A DNA stretch of 64,000 bases, from positions 1 to 64,000 of the forward strand of contig CALJHN010000008.1 of the NCBI GenBank assembly GCA_938075455.1. Direction: 5' to 3'. This document shows positions 43,910-53,551 of this stretch, one piece after another; the first letter of the stretch is position 1; every line of letters begins with the position of its first letter. The notes under the pieces are model-generated. The model worked only from the letters and a program-made list of their open reading frames with translations, had not been told where the DNA came from and did not search any database. This stretch comes from an uncultured Flavobacteriales bacterium. GTDB lineage: Bacteria > Bacteroidota > Bacteroidia > Flavobacteriales_D > Parvicellaceae. Position numbers and translations under genes: made by a program.

Positions 43910-45127
43910 ATGTCAGTATTAGAAATGAAAGTCCCTAGTCCAGGAGAATCTATAACAGAAGTTGAAATTGCAGAATGGATGGTTGAAGACGGAGATTATG
44001 TAGAAAAAGATCAAACCATAGCAGAGGTTGATTCTGATAAAGCTACTCTTGAATTACCTGCAGAAGAAGCTGGAATTATTACTTTAAAAGCTGAAATGGG
44101 GGATGTTGTAGCCGTAGGCCAAGTAGTGTGCTTGATTGACACGGCAGCTCCTAAACCAGAAGGTAGTAAATCTTCAGCTAAGGCTATTACAAAAAGTTCA
44201 ACTCCATCACCAGGTCCAGTTAGTTCCTCGCCAACTAACGAAAAAACTTATGCATCTGGACATCCAAGTGTTGCAGCTAAAAAAATAATTGTAGAGAATA
44301 ATATTCAAGCAGAGCATATCGAGGGTTCTGGAAAAGGAGGGAGAATTACCAAACAAGATATTCTTCAGTTATTGGCTTCTTTACCAGAACAAGGCAATAG
44401 AAAAAGCGAGATTCGTAAGTTAAGTATGCTACGAAGGAAAATTGCATCAAGATTGGTTACTGTAAAAAATGAAACAGCAATGCTTACTACTTTTAATGAG
44501 GTAGACATGAAGCCAATTATGGATTTAAGAGCCAAATACAAAGATGCTTTTAAAGAGAAATACGGGGTTGGTTTGGGATTTATGTCCTTTTTCACCCATG
44601 CTTGTACTATTGCTTTAAAAGAGTTCCCTACAGTCAACTCTATGATAGATGGGGATCATATGATTTCTTATAATTTTAATGATATTGGAATTGCTGTTAG
44701 TACAGAAAAAGGACTGATGGTTCCAGTATTAAGAAATGCGGAGGAGATGAATTTATTAGAAATAGAATCTAAAATTAAAGAATTAGCAATAAAGGCTAGA
44801 GATGGTAAAATAGCTATTGAAGAAATTACTGGCGGAACTTTTACAATTACCAATGGAGGTGTTTTTGGTTCTATGCTTAGTACACCAATTATAAACCCTC
44901 CTCAATCAGCAATTTTAGGAATGCATAATATTGTTCAAAGACCAGTGGCTATAGATGGAAAAGTAGAGATTAGACCAATTATGTACCTTGCTCTTTCTTA
45001 TGACCATAGAATAATAGATGGAAAAGATAGTGTTGGATTTTTAGTAAAAGTTAAAGAAGTATTAGAAAATCCAGAAGAGATGGTTTTTAAAGGAAAAGAT
45101 CCTAAGAAAATTTTAATGAATTACTAA
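43910..45127 (+). CDS. sucB: 2-oxoglutarate dehydrogenase E2, dihydrolipoamide succinyltransferase
   Basis: The core acyltransferase of the complex, making succinyl-CoA. The lipoyl domain carries Lys44 in [11 protein letters not shown] Ser/Pro-rich linker follows (about 85-110), then a subunit-binding domain ([15 protein letters not shown]) and a catalytic domain with His366 and Asp370 in DHRIIDG. The LPAEEAG start of the lipoyl tail and the 405-residue length with a single lipoyl domain favour SucB over PDH E2. It pairs with sucA in one operon and is convergent with the DUF5689 gene, 2 bases away. Confidence 0.94.
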   Translation: MSVLEMKVPSPGESITEVEIAEWMVEDGDYVEKDQTIAEVDSDKATLELPAEEAGIITLKAEMGDVVAVGQVVCLIDTAAPKPEGSKSSAKAITKSSTPSPGPVSSSPTNEKTYASGHPSVAAKKIIVENNIQAEHIEGSGKGGRITKQDILQLLASLPEQGNRKSEIRKLSMLRRKIASRLVTVKNETAMLTTFNEVDMKPIMDLRAKYKDAFKEKYGVGLGFMSFFTHACTIALKEFPTVNSMIDGDHMISYNFNDIGIAVSTEKGLMVPVLRNAEEMNLLEIESKIKELAIKARDGKIAIEEITGGTFTITNGGVFGSMLSTPIINPPQSAILGMHNIVQRPVAIDGKVEIRPIMYLALSYDHRIIDGKDSVGFLVKVKEVLENPEEMVFKGKDPKKILMNY

Positions 45128-45129
45128 TA

Positions 45130-46401
45130 TTATTCTCTAATAATAATATTATCAACTTCCCATGTTGCACCATTAGAATTGGTTCCAATATATTTAAAAG
45201 CTATCGCAACAGATGGTGCTATAAATGGTGTTAAATCTGTGTTTCCACTGGATACTAAGTCCCACTGAAAATCGTCTGTGTCCCAGTTAGGAACATATCC
45301 AGTAATATCTATCCAAGTTCCTTGTTGCGAAGGATTACTTGATCCATCGTAGTCATACGAGATATATAGTTCCAATGCATTGCCACTATATCTAGTAACA
45401 TTATCAAAAACTAAGTACGGTGCAGAAGCAACCGTAAGGTCAAATAGTGGTGAAACCATCCAGCTTTCACATGCATAGTTGCTACTATTAGAATAATTAC
45501 TTGCTTTTGCAACTGGTCCATTAACCCCAAAAGTGGTATAAATCTCCCACTCTCCTATATTTGGATTAGTTCCACTCCAAAAGTTTTTCCAGCCACCTGA
45601 AGTTATAGATCCATCTTCAAAATCTTTGTACAAAATATCTCCGCCACTCCCTCCTCCTCCAGAAGAACCATTACATCGAGAAGAATCTAGTTGTACTTCA
45701 TTAATATCTCTTATAACAAATTGTTTATCAGAATTATAAACAGTAAATATTCCAGTAACAGAACCCTTTCCGGTAGGTAAAGTATCGCTTGCAAAATTTG
45801 CGTATCCACTAGTTCTAACAGAAACAGTATTTCCGTTACAGTCTGAAAGAATTCTTGACCCTGTACTTAAATTAATTGCATCAGCATAGGTCATTCCTAG
45901 TTCTGTAAATTCAACATCATTTAATTTAACTAATCTACTCTGGTCTTCAGAAAGACTTAGTTGGTTTATGGTAGCTTCATATGGCTCAATAAATTTTTCT
46001 GTAGCAATTTTTACTACTTGTTGATCCACATCAATATTCTCTAGTTGTATTAAATCTCCATATTCGCTCATGGATACATTCTGAATATTAATTCTTACAC
46101 TATCCCCAATGTAAAGACCTCCAGACGATTTTAATTTTAGTTTAATGGCTCCACTTAAATCTTGCATAAAAACTTCTTTGTAAAAATTCCCATTGGTTTC
46201 TTCAGTAGTAATATTTCCGAAAATACTATAATTGCTATCTATTACGGTCAAAGAACCAGTGAACATATCTTTAAGGTCACTTATAGAAATAATATTTCCT
46301 ATAGGAACTTGATTAACAGGTGGATCGTCGTATTTTTTGTTACATGAAAAGAAAAATAAGGTAACAGATATTATTAGTAGTAAATTTTGAATTTTTTTCA
46401 T
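45130..46401 (-). CDS. DUF5689 / choice-of-anchor J surface lipoprotein
   Basis: A 423-residue predicted lipoprotein (signal MKKIQNLLLIISVTLFFFSC, Cys20). The first half (about 35-225) has DUF5689-like, OB-fold-like strands: NITTEETNGNFYKEVFMQD, AIKLKLKSSGGLYIGDSVRI, then a second module with VRTSG and GKGSVTGIFTVYN. A Gly/Ser hinge (SSGGGGSGGD, about 245-254) leads to a jelly-roll choice-of-anchor J domain that includes SWMVSPLFDL and ATWEVDNIII. OB folds often bind nucleic acid, and anchor-J domains often bind glycans or matrix. It starts 2 nt after the TonB-dependent receptor stop, so it is its likely surface partner. Confidence 0.75.
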   Translation of the reverse strand: MKKIQNLLLIISVTLFFFSCNKKYDDPPVNQVPIGNIISISDLKDMFTGSLTVIDSNYSIFGNITTEETNGNFYKEVFMQDLSGAIKLKLKSSGGLYIGDSVRINIQNVSMSEYGDLIQLENIDVDQQVVKIATEKFIEPYEATINQLSLSEDQSRLVKLNDVEFTELGMTYADAINLSTGSRILSDCNGNTVSVRTSGYANFASDTLPTGKGSVTGIFTVYNSDKQFVIRDINEVQLDSSRCNGSSGGGGSGGDILYKDFEDGSITSGGWKNFWSGTNPNIGEWEIYTTFGVNGPVAKASNYSNSSNYACESWMVSPLFDLTVASAPYLVFDNVTRYSGNALELYISYDYDGSSNPSQQGTWIDITGYVPNWDTDDFQWDLVSSGNTDLTPFIAPSVAIAFKYIGTNSNGATWEVDNIIIRE

Positions 46402-46403
46402 TT

Positions 46404-48986
46404 TTAAAATAAATAACTTAACATTAGGAAATAGGTTCTACCATACATGTAGCCATATTTGTTGGGGAACCGTTGAACATTGGAGGCATCGTATCTAAGT
46501 TGTTCAAATCCTCCAGTTTTGAAAGAAGTATTATTTAATAAATTATTGACATTAAGACCAAGTCTTATATAACTATCGTTTTTATAGATTTTCCAGCTTT
46601 TCCCACAAAATAAATTCACAGCATTTCCATCACTTAGTTTGGTTTGATCAATTATTTCGTCTCTGTAAGGATACTCAGCTCCGTATGCGCTAATTGCTTC
46701 TGCTGTTCTTCTATCGGGATTTGGCGAAAGATATATGTCTCTAAAATAATTGAAATTAACTCCAGCATACCAATATTTTGGAGCGTTGTATTTAAGTCCT
46801 AAAGAAGTAGCTTGTTGGGGCATTCCTCCAATCTTAAAATTTTGAAGGTAAACTACTTTATCCAAAGCAATTAGTTCTTGGGAATTGTCTCTTGTAATGG
46901 TAGCAACTGGCCTAGAGTTATACAAATAATCTCCAATCGTAAATGCACCTGTTAATTGTACGGTGGAGGTAATATTGCTTTCAAATCCTAGTTCAATTCC
47001 CATAAAAACTTGATCTACATTAGTCATCATATAATTTACAAAAGTTCTATACTCATCATGGTAAAAAGATCTTGCCCATGTCTGATCATTTATTTGGGTG
47101 TAAAAACCAGTTAATCGCGCTTTTAGAAATGGTAATCTTATATTGTAGTTAAGGTCTCCTGAAATTATCTCTGTAGAACTTAAATTAGGAACCAATTGGT
47201 CTCTTGTTCTTGGAGATACATAGGCATTTCTAACATAAGGTGCTTCGGTTTTATACATTCCATTGAAGGATAATAAATGTCTTCCAGTAATTTTATAAAG
47301 AAAGCCAAGCTTTATACCATAATTGTAAAAATTTTGTTTTTCAGAATTTCCTAATGAACTTTCTGGAAATCTTCCGTTTTGCATTTTTCCATCTCTCCAA
47401 AATGTTGTAGTAGACGCATTTAAACCAATAAATGATTCTATTCTTTTTTTATTATAGCTGTAGGTGCCAAATAATTCATTTTTGTTTACATGAATGTCGT
47501 AATTATATCCAAAAACATCTCCATTGCCAACAATATTGTTAATGTTCTGAAGATCGTTCTGTGCAAGGGCAGGATCGTTAAAATCTCTAAGAGCAAACTG
47601 GTCAATATCTAACCAAAAATCCCCACCTAAAAGATCATTTATCTTCCGATAGTTTCTACTAGTATAATTGCTTATGTTGAGCCCGAAATTTAAACTGCTA
47701 TTATCGTTGAAGTCATACTTTCCAAAAGTATTAAATCCATAATGTCTTGGATCTAATCTGTATTCTTCCACGATGTATTTAGATCTTCTTCCGGTGTAGG
47801 AGGAATCTATATTGCCAATATTATTTTGAGTAAATAAATTATTGTAGTTGGCATTGTACATTAAATCCCAATTCAACTGTGTGTAGTCAGGATTGTTTTG
47901 CTGCCACTGTTGAGAAATATTGTCGTACTGTGCTTGGTTTTCAATAATTTGATTTCCAGAAAGTGTTCCTTGGTCATTTACGAAATAACTTGGTAAATAC
48001 TTGTAATAATCTGGTCTTGGATCATTTGCATCTACCCAGTTTAAATTTGTATTACTTGTTTTTCCTGTAATGGCATATAAATTAGATTGTATATTTAGTT
48101 TTCCTGAAACTTTCCAGTAATGACCCAAGGTCATATACGGTTTATGGTTGTCTCTATTTCTTGCATTTCTCTTTTTAAGGCTTCCGTCACTTTGAGTTTG
48201 ATAGCCCCAGTAAGGATTGTAAAAAGGATCTCCAGTTAAATCATAAGTTTCTTGAACAGCAATTCCTTGTCTTCCTTGTACAGTTGGTGCTCCAAAAGTC
48301 ATGAAGTTTAAAGTATGGTTTTCATTAAATTTCTTTTCTATAGATAATAAATAACTTCCAGAACTATAATACGATCCGGGGACATAACCTTCATCAGACC
48401 ATCTAGTGGAACCACTTATTAAAAATCCCCAGCCATTGTTCTTAAGACCAGAATTATAAGTATACATTGCTCTATTTCTGTAGGACCTGTTGGTTGAAGC
48501 ATATGAGACCCTAGACCCTGTTCTTTTCACTGATGGTAGGGCAGATATGTAAGAATATGCTCCAATACTTCCAAAATTTGCAGCAGAGTTAGTTATTCCA
48601 AAACTTGTTTCCGGATATCTAGTAACATCATTTAACCCTCCCCAATAGCTCCATATCGTCCATCCGTTTTCAGGGTCATTAACAGGAATTCCATTCATAA
48701 AAAGTCGAGTATTTTCAGAGCTATATCCTCTCAATCTATATCTTGCGGCACTGAAATTAAATCCTGCTTGATTAACATAAACATCTCTTGAAGATTGTAA
48801 TAAACCACTTATATCTTGTGATTGTAATTCATTGTCCAGTAAATCTACTGTGGTAGTAAATACTGGAATTATATTTTTAACAGTGTCTACAACAAATGAC
48901 GAATCTGTTTGGCCTTTGAAACCTGAAAAGCAGCACATTAATAACAAGGAAAAAATAAAACTAGATTTGAAGTAATTAAGAATCAT
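46404..48986 (-). CDS. TonB-dependent receptor
   Basis: An 860-residue outer-membrane receptor with signal peptide ending near CCFSGFKGQ, a plug domain at about 35-150 (LLQSSRDVYVNQAGFNFSAARYRLRG, given here as RDVYVNQAGFNFSAARYRLR) and a 22-strand-type barrel ending in an aromatic residue (YFLMLSYLF), as outer-membrane proteins do. It lacks the N-terminal carboxypeptidase-regulatory-like domain of SusC-type receptors, so it is not a typical polysaccharide importer. The ligand is unknown. It heads a two-gene operon with the DUF5689 lipoprotein and is divergent from two secreted nuclease-fold proteins with 71 bases between the starts. Confidence 0.9.
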   Translation of the reverse strand: MILNYFKSSFIFSLLLMCCFSGFKGQTDSSFVVDTVKNIIPVFTTTVDLLDNELQSQDISGLLQSSRDVYVNQAGFNFSAARYRLRGYSSENTRLFMNGIPVNDPENGWTIWSYWGGLNDVTRYPETSFGITNSAANFGSIGAYSYISALPSVKRTGSRVSYASTNRSYRNRAMYTYNSGLKNNGWGFLISGSTRWSDEGYVPGSYYSSGSYLLSIEKKFNENHTLNFMTFGAPTVQGRQGIAVQETYDLTGDPFYNPYWGYQTQSDGSLKKRNARNRDNHKPYMTLGHYWKVSGKLNIQSNLYAITGKTSNTNLNWVDANDPRPDYYKYLPSYFVNDQGTLSGNQIIENQAQYDNISQQWQQNNPDYTQLNWDLMYNANYNNLFTQNNIGNIDSSYTGRRSKYIVEEYRLDPRHYGFNTFGKYDFNDNSSLNFGLNISNYTSRNYRKINDLLGGDFWLDIDQFALRDFNDPALAQNDLQNINNIVGNGDVFGYNYDIHVNKNELFGTYSYNKKRIESFIGLNASTTTFWRDGKMQNGRFPESSLGNSEKQNFYNYGIKLGFLYKITGRHLLSFNGMYKTEAPYVRNAYVSPRTRDQLVPNLSSTEIISGDLNYNIRLPFLKARLTGFYTQINDQTWARSFYHDEYRTFVNYMMTNVDQVFMGIELGFESNITSTVQLTGAFTIGDYLYNSRPVATITRDNSQELIALDKVVYLQNFKIGGMPQQATSLGLKYNAPKYWYAGVNFNYFRDIYLSPNPDRRTAEAISAYGAEYPYRDEIIDQTKLSDGNAVNLFCGKSWKIYKNDSYIRLGLNVNNLLNNTSFKTGGFEQLRYDASNVQRFPNKYGYMYGRTYFLMLSYLF

Positions 48987-49030
48987 TTGCCCTAAAGTAT
49001 TGAAATTAAATTAAGTTGTTTACTTTTATT

Positions 49031-49038
49031 CAAAAGTA
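49031..49038 (-). promoter_or_regulatory. Candidate -7 promoter box for the TonB receptor operon (TACTTTTG)
   Basis: TACTTTTG on the minus strand fits TAnnTTTG and lies 44 bases before the receptor ATG, inside the 71-base divergent region shared with the first EEP gene. No well-spaced -33 TTG was found. Confidence 0.33.
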
Positions 49039-49057
49039 ACTTAAATTATTTCTCAAC

Positions 49058-50131
49058 TTGAAAGTTTATCTAATTTTTTTAACATTTTTTCTCTTCCTAA
49101 AAGTGGGATATTCTCAAGACAGAAAGTCTCTTGAGCTGAATTTAGAATGTATTGCATTTTATAACCTTGAAAATCTTTTTGATACCATAGTAGATCCTGA
49201 TACCAATAAGATTTTACAAGAGGATTTTACTCCTTTTGGGCCTAAAAACTTCAATACCGCTAAATATTTACATAAGCTAAAAAATATGGCTTTTGTTATA
49301 GATACTTTAGGTAAGGAAGTAACTCCACTTGGAGCAAGTATTATTGGCGTTTGTGAAATCGAAAACAGACTAGTTTTAGAAGATTTAGTAAGTCAACCTT
49401 CAATTGCTGACAAGAATTACAAAATTGTTCACCATGAAGGGCCAGATGCTAGAGGAATTGACTGTGCATTAATTTACGACCCCTTACATTTCAAGGTAAC
49501 TTCAAGTAAATCAGTTAAATTTAAAATTCCTGGCAACGATAGGTTCAGATCTAGAGACCAATTGGTAGTTTCTGGTAAATTATTAGGAGAAGAAATGCAC
49601 TTTATTGTGGTTCATTGGCCATCGAGAAGGGGAGGTGAGGCTAAAAGTAGACCCAAACGTATAGAAGCTGCTAAGTTGACCAAATCTATTGTAGATTCTC
49701 TTAAGCAAATAGATAAAAAAGCAAAGGTGGTTTTAATGGGCGATTTTAACGATGATCCTACCTCACCAAGTATTAAAGATTTTTTAAATGCCAATGGATC
49801 CAAACTTTTAAGAAATAATCAAATGCATAATACGATGTTTGATCATTACAAAAAAGGAATAGGAACTTTAGCTTACAGAGACCAGTGGAATTTATTTGAT
49901 CAATTCATTTTAACACCATCTTTAATTGTGAATCCATCGGAAATAGATACTGATAATATGTATAATTCTTTTAGTTTTTATAAATCTGTAGTTTACAATA
50001 AATCCTTTTTAAAAAATCCAAGTGGCAATTATAAAGGGTACCCTTTTAGGACTTACGGTGGTTCTAGTTTTTTAGGAGGATATAGTGATCATTTCCCGGT
50101 TTATATGTTCTTAGTTAAGAAGGCTTCATGA
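49058..50131 (+). CDS. Secreted endonuclease/exonuclease/phosphatase family protein 1
   Basis: A 357-residue DNase-I-fold (EEP) phosphodiesterase with a signal peptide (MKVYLIFLTFFLFLKVGYSQ). Active-site residues are visible: Asn36 in FYNLENLFD, Glu100 in GVCEIENR, His186 in VVHWPSRRGG, Asp229/Asn231 in MGDFNDDP, and Asp344/His345 in YSDHFPV. EEP enzymes cleave DNA, RNA, inositol phosphates or sphingomyelin, and the exact substrate cannot be read from sequence. The start is TTG at 49058. The last 4 nt overlap the next EEP gene. It is divergent from the TonB receptor and may act outside the cell or in the periplasm. Confidence 0.85.
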   Translation: MKVYLIFLTFFLFLKVGYSQDRKSLELNLECIAFYNLENLFDTIVDPDTNKILQEDFTPFGPKNFNTAKYLHKLKNMAFVIDTLGKEVTPLGASIIGVCEIENRLVLEDLVSQPSIADKNYKIVHHEGPDARGIDCALIYDPLHFKVTSSKSVKFKIPGNDRFRSRDQLVVSGKLLGEEMHFIVVHWPSRRGGEAKSRPKRIEAAKLTKSIVDSLKQIDKKAKVVLMGDFNDDPTSPSIKDFLNANGSKLLRNNQMHNTMFDHYKKGIGTLAYRDQWNLFDQFILTPSLIVNPSEIDTDNMYNSFSFYKSVVYNKSFLKNPSGNYKGYPFRTYGGSSFLGGYSDHFPVYMFLVKKAS

Positions 50132-51342
50132 GGTTTTTAATTACGTTTTTTTTAACTATTTCACTAACTTATTTTTTTGCTCAAGACTCCTTAAAAATCA
50201 CTTATTATAACCTGTTAAATTTTCCATCTTCTCAACAAGATAGAGTAGATACTTTAAAAAAGATTTTAGATTTTATTCATCCAGATATTTTTGTGGTTAA
50301 CGAGCTTACATCATTTAATGGTGGAGCTTTAATAAAAAATAATGTTTTAAATTATGGATCGAGCAATTACTTTCAAAGTGCATTGTATTTTAATGGTCCA
50401 GATACAGATAACTTGCTTTTCTATAATCAAAATAAATTTGAGCTTTATTCTCAGCAACAAATTCCGACCCAGCTCAGAGACATTAGTGAATATGTTCTTT
50501 ATCATAAAAATCAATTAGGTATTGCTAATGACACCAGCTTTATATATATCTATTCCATTCATTTAAAAGCAGGAAGTAGTTCTAGTAATGAAGAACTTAG
50601 AAGGCAAGAGGCTGAAACCTTTAAGCAGTTTTTAGTAAATAATAACAGGAATAAAAGATTGATTATAGGGGGAGATTTTAATTTTTATTACCATACCGAA
50701 CCAGCTTGTCAAGAAATTCTTTATGGCCAGAACATAGACTTAATAGATCCAATTAACCAAATGGGCAACTGGCATAACAATAGTTTTTATAAGAATGTAC
50801 ATACTCAAAGTACAAGATCTGCAACTGGAGGCTATGCTGGTGGAGCATATGGTGGAATGGACGATAGATTTGATATTATTTTCACTTCCACTGATGTTAT
50901 GGATGGGAGCTCAGGCATAGAATACATAGCCGATACTTATATTGCATATGGTCAAGATGGTAGTTATTTCAATCAATCTATAAACAGCACCAATAATTCA
51001 CAAGTACCCCAAGATATAGCCAGAGCCCTTTTTTATATGAGTGATCATCTACCAGTATCTCTAATGTTTTCAATGAATCCCCCTTTGTCTACATTAACTT
51101 CGAAAAATAAAAATAACAATGTAAAGTTTATAAATTCAACCAAAACTTTGGTATTGGATTTTAAAAGAGTTGAAAAGTCAAAAATTATCATCTATGATTT
51201 GACGGGAAAAATTGTTTACTGCTATAGATTTGATAATCAAAAACAAATAGAAATTGAATTACTTTTATTACCTAAAGGATTTTATATCGCAGATTGTCTT
51301 TTGCAAAATGGTAGAATAAATCATAAATTTATAATTGAATAA
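50128..51342 (+). CDS. Secreted endonuclease/exonuclease/phosphatase protein 2 with type IX sorting domain
   Basis: A 404-residue protein with a signal peptide (MRFLITFFLTISLTYFFAQ) and an EEP domain: Asn28 in YYNLLNFP, Glu59 in VVNELTS, YSIHLKAGSS, GGDFNFYY, MDDRFDIIF and MSDHLPVSL. The last 70 residues (TLVLDFKRVEKSKIIIYDLTG, then LPKGFYIADCLLQNGR) form a type A C-terminal sorting domain, so it is probably exported by the type IX system and attached to the surface or released. It overlaps the first EEP gene by 4 nt (ATGA). The two EEP proteins differ clearly and are not recent duplicates. Confidence 0.85.
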   Translation: MRFLITFFLTISLTYFFAQDSLKITYYNLLNFPSSQQDRVDTLKKILDFIHPDIFVVNELTSFNGGALIKNNVLNYGSSNYFQSALYFNGPDTDNLLFYNQNKFELYSQQQIPTQLRDISEYVLYHKNQLGIANDTSFIYIYSIHLKAGSSSSNEELRRQEAETFKQFLVNNNRNKRLIIGGDFNFYYHTEPACQEILYGQNIDLIDPINQMGNWHNNSFYKNVHTQSTRSATGGYAGGAYGGMDDRFDIIFTSTDVMDGSSGIEYIADTYIAYGQDGSYFNQSINSTNNSQVPQDIARALFYMSDHLPVSLMFSMNPPLSTLTSKNKNNNVKFINSTKTLVLDFKRVEKSKIIIYDLTGKIVYCYRFDNQKQIEIELLLLPKGFYIADCLLQNGRINHKFIIE

Positions 51343-51350
51343 TAATTTAT

Positions 51351-51992
51351 ATGAAAAGATTTTTAAAAATATCGAGTATTCTGTTCTTAAGCTTTGTAAT
51401 TGCATCTTGTGGGAAAGATGGATGTACAGATCCAACAGCAACTAATTATAATCCATCTGCCGATAAGGACGATAATTCCTGTATTATACTAGGTTGCACA
51501 GACTCAAATTCAATCAATTACAATCCAAATGCCACTGATGACAATGGGTCGTGTATATATTCAAATTCCTACTTATTAAATGGCGATTGGAATATTACCA
51601 ATTTACAATACGAGACACAAATTGATATTCCTATTTTAGGAAGCCAAACTATTTCAGGAGAAGCTAATGATGCTGGCTATTGGTATTTTCAATTTCCAGA
51701 ATATACTTGTTCAAATTCATTAAATTTTGTAACTGAAGGAATTGATATTCTTGGACAAACCTTGCCAGGTGTTCCAATTGATATTACTAGCGAAGGAACC
51801 TGGGAATTATCCAATGACGATAACAACTTACTAATTACAGATCTAACAACTGGATTGGTATCCGATTATCAAATATTATCAATTCAAGAAGACATTTGTT
51901 TTCTAAAAGGGATAATACCATTTGTAATTGACACAATGGGTTTTACAATAAACTCTGAAATTGATATTGAGATGCAACTCAATAAGCAGTAA
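51351..51992 (+). CDS. Lipoprotein with GCTDPxAxNYNP repeats
   Basis: A 213-residue predicted lipoprotein (signal peptide ending SFVIASC, Cys20). The mature protein begins with two repeats, GCTDPTATNYNPSADKDDNSC and GCTDSNSINYNPNATDDNGSC (about 26-46 and 49-69; shown whole here as repeat types only), which carry paired cysteines and Asp/Asn-rich stretches and may bind calcium. The remaining 140 residues look like a beta-rich lipocalin-like domain (LLNGDWNITNLQYETQ, then GTWELSNDDNNLLITD). Function is unknown. It follows the two EEP genes by 8 nt and is likely part of the same surface locus. Confidence 0.75.
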   Translation: MKRFLKISSILFLSFVIASCGKDGCTDPTATNYNPSADKDDNSCIILGCTDSNSINYNPNATDDNGSCIYSNSYLLNGDWNITNLQYETQIDIPILGSQTISGEANDAGYWYFQFPEYTCSNSLNFVTEGIDILGQTLPGVPIDITSEGTWELSNDDNNLLITDLTTGLVSDYQILSIQEDICFLKGIIPFVIDTMGFTINSEIDIEMQLNKQ

Positions 51993-52004
51993 ATTACTCC
52001 CTTC

Positions 52005-52766
52005 TTATTTGTTCATAAATTCATTTACAATTTTGTAAAATTCTACAGGGTTTTCTGCATGTAACCAATGTCCTACCTTTGGAATTGTTTTGATTTTCCC
52101 ATTGGGAAAAGAATCTAGTATGCTTTGAAAATCTTCTTCTAATATATAATTGGACATTTCTCCACGAATAAAAAGTGTATCAGTAGGATTTTTATGGACA
52201 TTGATTTTTACTAAAATCTCTCCAATGTTTTTCTCAATATCTTTTAGGTTCATTCTCCATGCTAATTTTCCTTTTTCAATCCAATATAAGTTCTTCAGTA
52301 AAAATTGTTGGATACCTAAATTATCAATATGAACTTGGATAGATTGCTGTGCTTGATTTCTACTTGAAATTTCTTGTAAGTTAACGCTATTTAAGCCTTT
52401 TAATATCTCATCGTGGTGCATGGGGTAAGCTTTTAACCCAATATCAGCCACAATTAATTTATCTACATATTTTGGATATTTTTCTGCAAATAATAAAGCT
52501 GCCTTTCCTCCCATAGAGTGTCCAAGAATTATAGGAGAATTTATATTTTCATCCTCAATTAACTCTCGTAAATCGTCCGCCATAAGGTCATAACTCATCT
52601 CTTTGCTATGAGGAGATCTTCCATGATTTCGTAGATCTATTAAATAAACCAAATTATTCTCAGAGAATTTCTTGCCAAGCGTTCCCCAGTTGTCAGATGA
52701 GCCGAATAATCCGTGTAGTATTAATAGTGGTTTTCCCTCACCTATTTTTTTGAAATTAAGTTTCAT
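52005..52766 (-). CDS. Alpha/beta hydrolase (YbfF-like esterase)
   Basis: A 253-residue cytosolic alpha/beta hydrolase. The oxyanion-side motif is LHGLFGSSDNWGTLGKKF, the nucleophile elbow is GHSMGG (Ser84), and the catalytic His is His233 in KVGHWLHAENP. DLRNHGRSPHS resembles the YbfF/ABHD11 group of acyl-CoA or ester hydrolases; the natural substrate is unknown. It overlaps pdxJ by 4 nt (ATGA), so it is translated with it. Confidence 0.88.
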   Translation of the reverse strand: MKLNFKKIGEGKPLLILHGLFGSSDNWGTLGKKFSENNLVYLIDLRNHGRSPHSKEMSYDLMADDLRELIEDENINSPIILGHSMGGKAALLFAEKYPKYVDKLIVADIGLKAYPMHHDEILKGLNSVNLQEISSRNQAQQSIQVHIDNLGIQQFLLKNLYWIEKGKLAWRMNLKDIEKNIGEILVKINVHKNPTDTLFIRGEMSNYILEEDFQSILDSFPNGKIKTIPKVGHWLHAENPVEFYKIVNEFMNK

Positions 52767-53482
52767 TTTAAAAGAGCTCTGAGATATAAATTAACCGTAT
52801 TTTCCATTCCATAATTTAGAGCATCTGCAATCAGTGCATGACCAATAGAGACTTCCTTTAAGTTTGGAATATTTGTTGCGAAGAATTTTAAATTTTCCAG
52901 GTTTAAATCATGTCCAGCATTTATCTCTATTCCCAATTCATTAGCTTTATTAGCTGCTTTTATAAATGGTTTAATAGCTTTTTCAAAATCTAAAACATTA
53001 GACCTTGCATAACTTTCCGTGTAAAGTTCTATTCTGTCTGATCCAATTTCCTTAGCTCCTTGTACATATTTTTCATTTGGATTTATAAACAAAGAGGTTC
53101 TAATCTGTTTGTTTGAAAAAAGTTGAATCATTTCAAATAAAAAGTCTTTTTCTTTGATTGTATCCCAGCCATGATCTGACGTTAATTGACCACTTTCGTC
53201 AGGAACTAAAGTTACTTGACTAGGCTTGGTTTCTAAAACCAGATCTACAAAAGAATTTTCTTTTGGATTTCCTTCAATATTTAGTTCCACTTTTAGAACT
53301 TTTTTTAGTTCTCTAACATCTTGATAAGTTATATGTCTTTCATCAGGCCTTGGGTGAACTGTGATGCCGTTGGCTCCAAAAAGTTCTATATTTTTGGCAT
53401 GTTGGATAACATTGGGTATAATTCCACCCCTAGCATTTCTCAATGTTGCAATTTTGTTAATATTTACACTTAGTGCGATCAT
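52763..53482 (-). CDS. pdxJ: Pyridoxine 5'-phosphate synthase
   Basis: PdxJ joins 3-amino-2-oxopropyl phosphate and 1-deoxyxylulose-5-phosphate in the last step of the DXP-dependent vitamin B6 pathway. The 239-residue TIM barrel shows LSVNINKIATLRNARGG, GITVHPRPDERHI, VTLVPDESGQLTSDHGWD and INAGHDLNLENL, all hallmark segments. Length is normal. No other B6 gene is adjacent. It is divergent from the CBS-protein gene, with 69 bases between the likely starts. Confidence 0.95.
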   Translation of the reverse strand: MIALSVNINKIATLRNARGGIIPNVIQHAKNIELFGANGITVHPRPDERHITYQDVRELKKVLKVELNIEGNPKENSFVDLVLETKPSQVTLVPDESGQLTSDHGWDTIKEKDFLFEMIQLFSNKQIRTSLFINPNEKYVQGAKEIGSDRIELYTESYARSNVLDFEKAIKPFIKAANKANELGIEINAGHDLNLENLKFFATNIPNLKEVSIGHALIADALNYGMENTVNLYLRALLK

Positions 53483-53551
53483 GACACAAAATTAAGAGAC
53501 AATTTATCTTAATCGCTACTTTAATTGTATTTTTACAAATATTTACAATTA

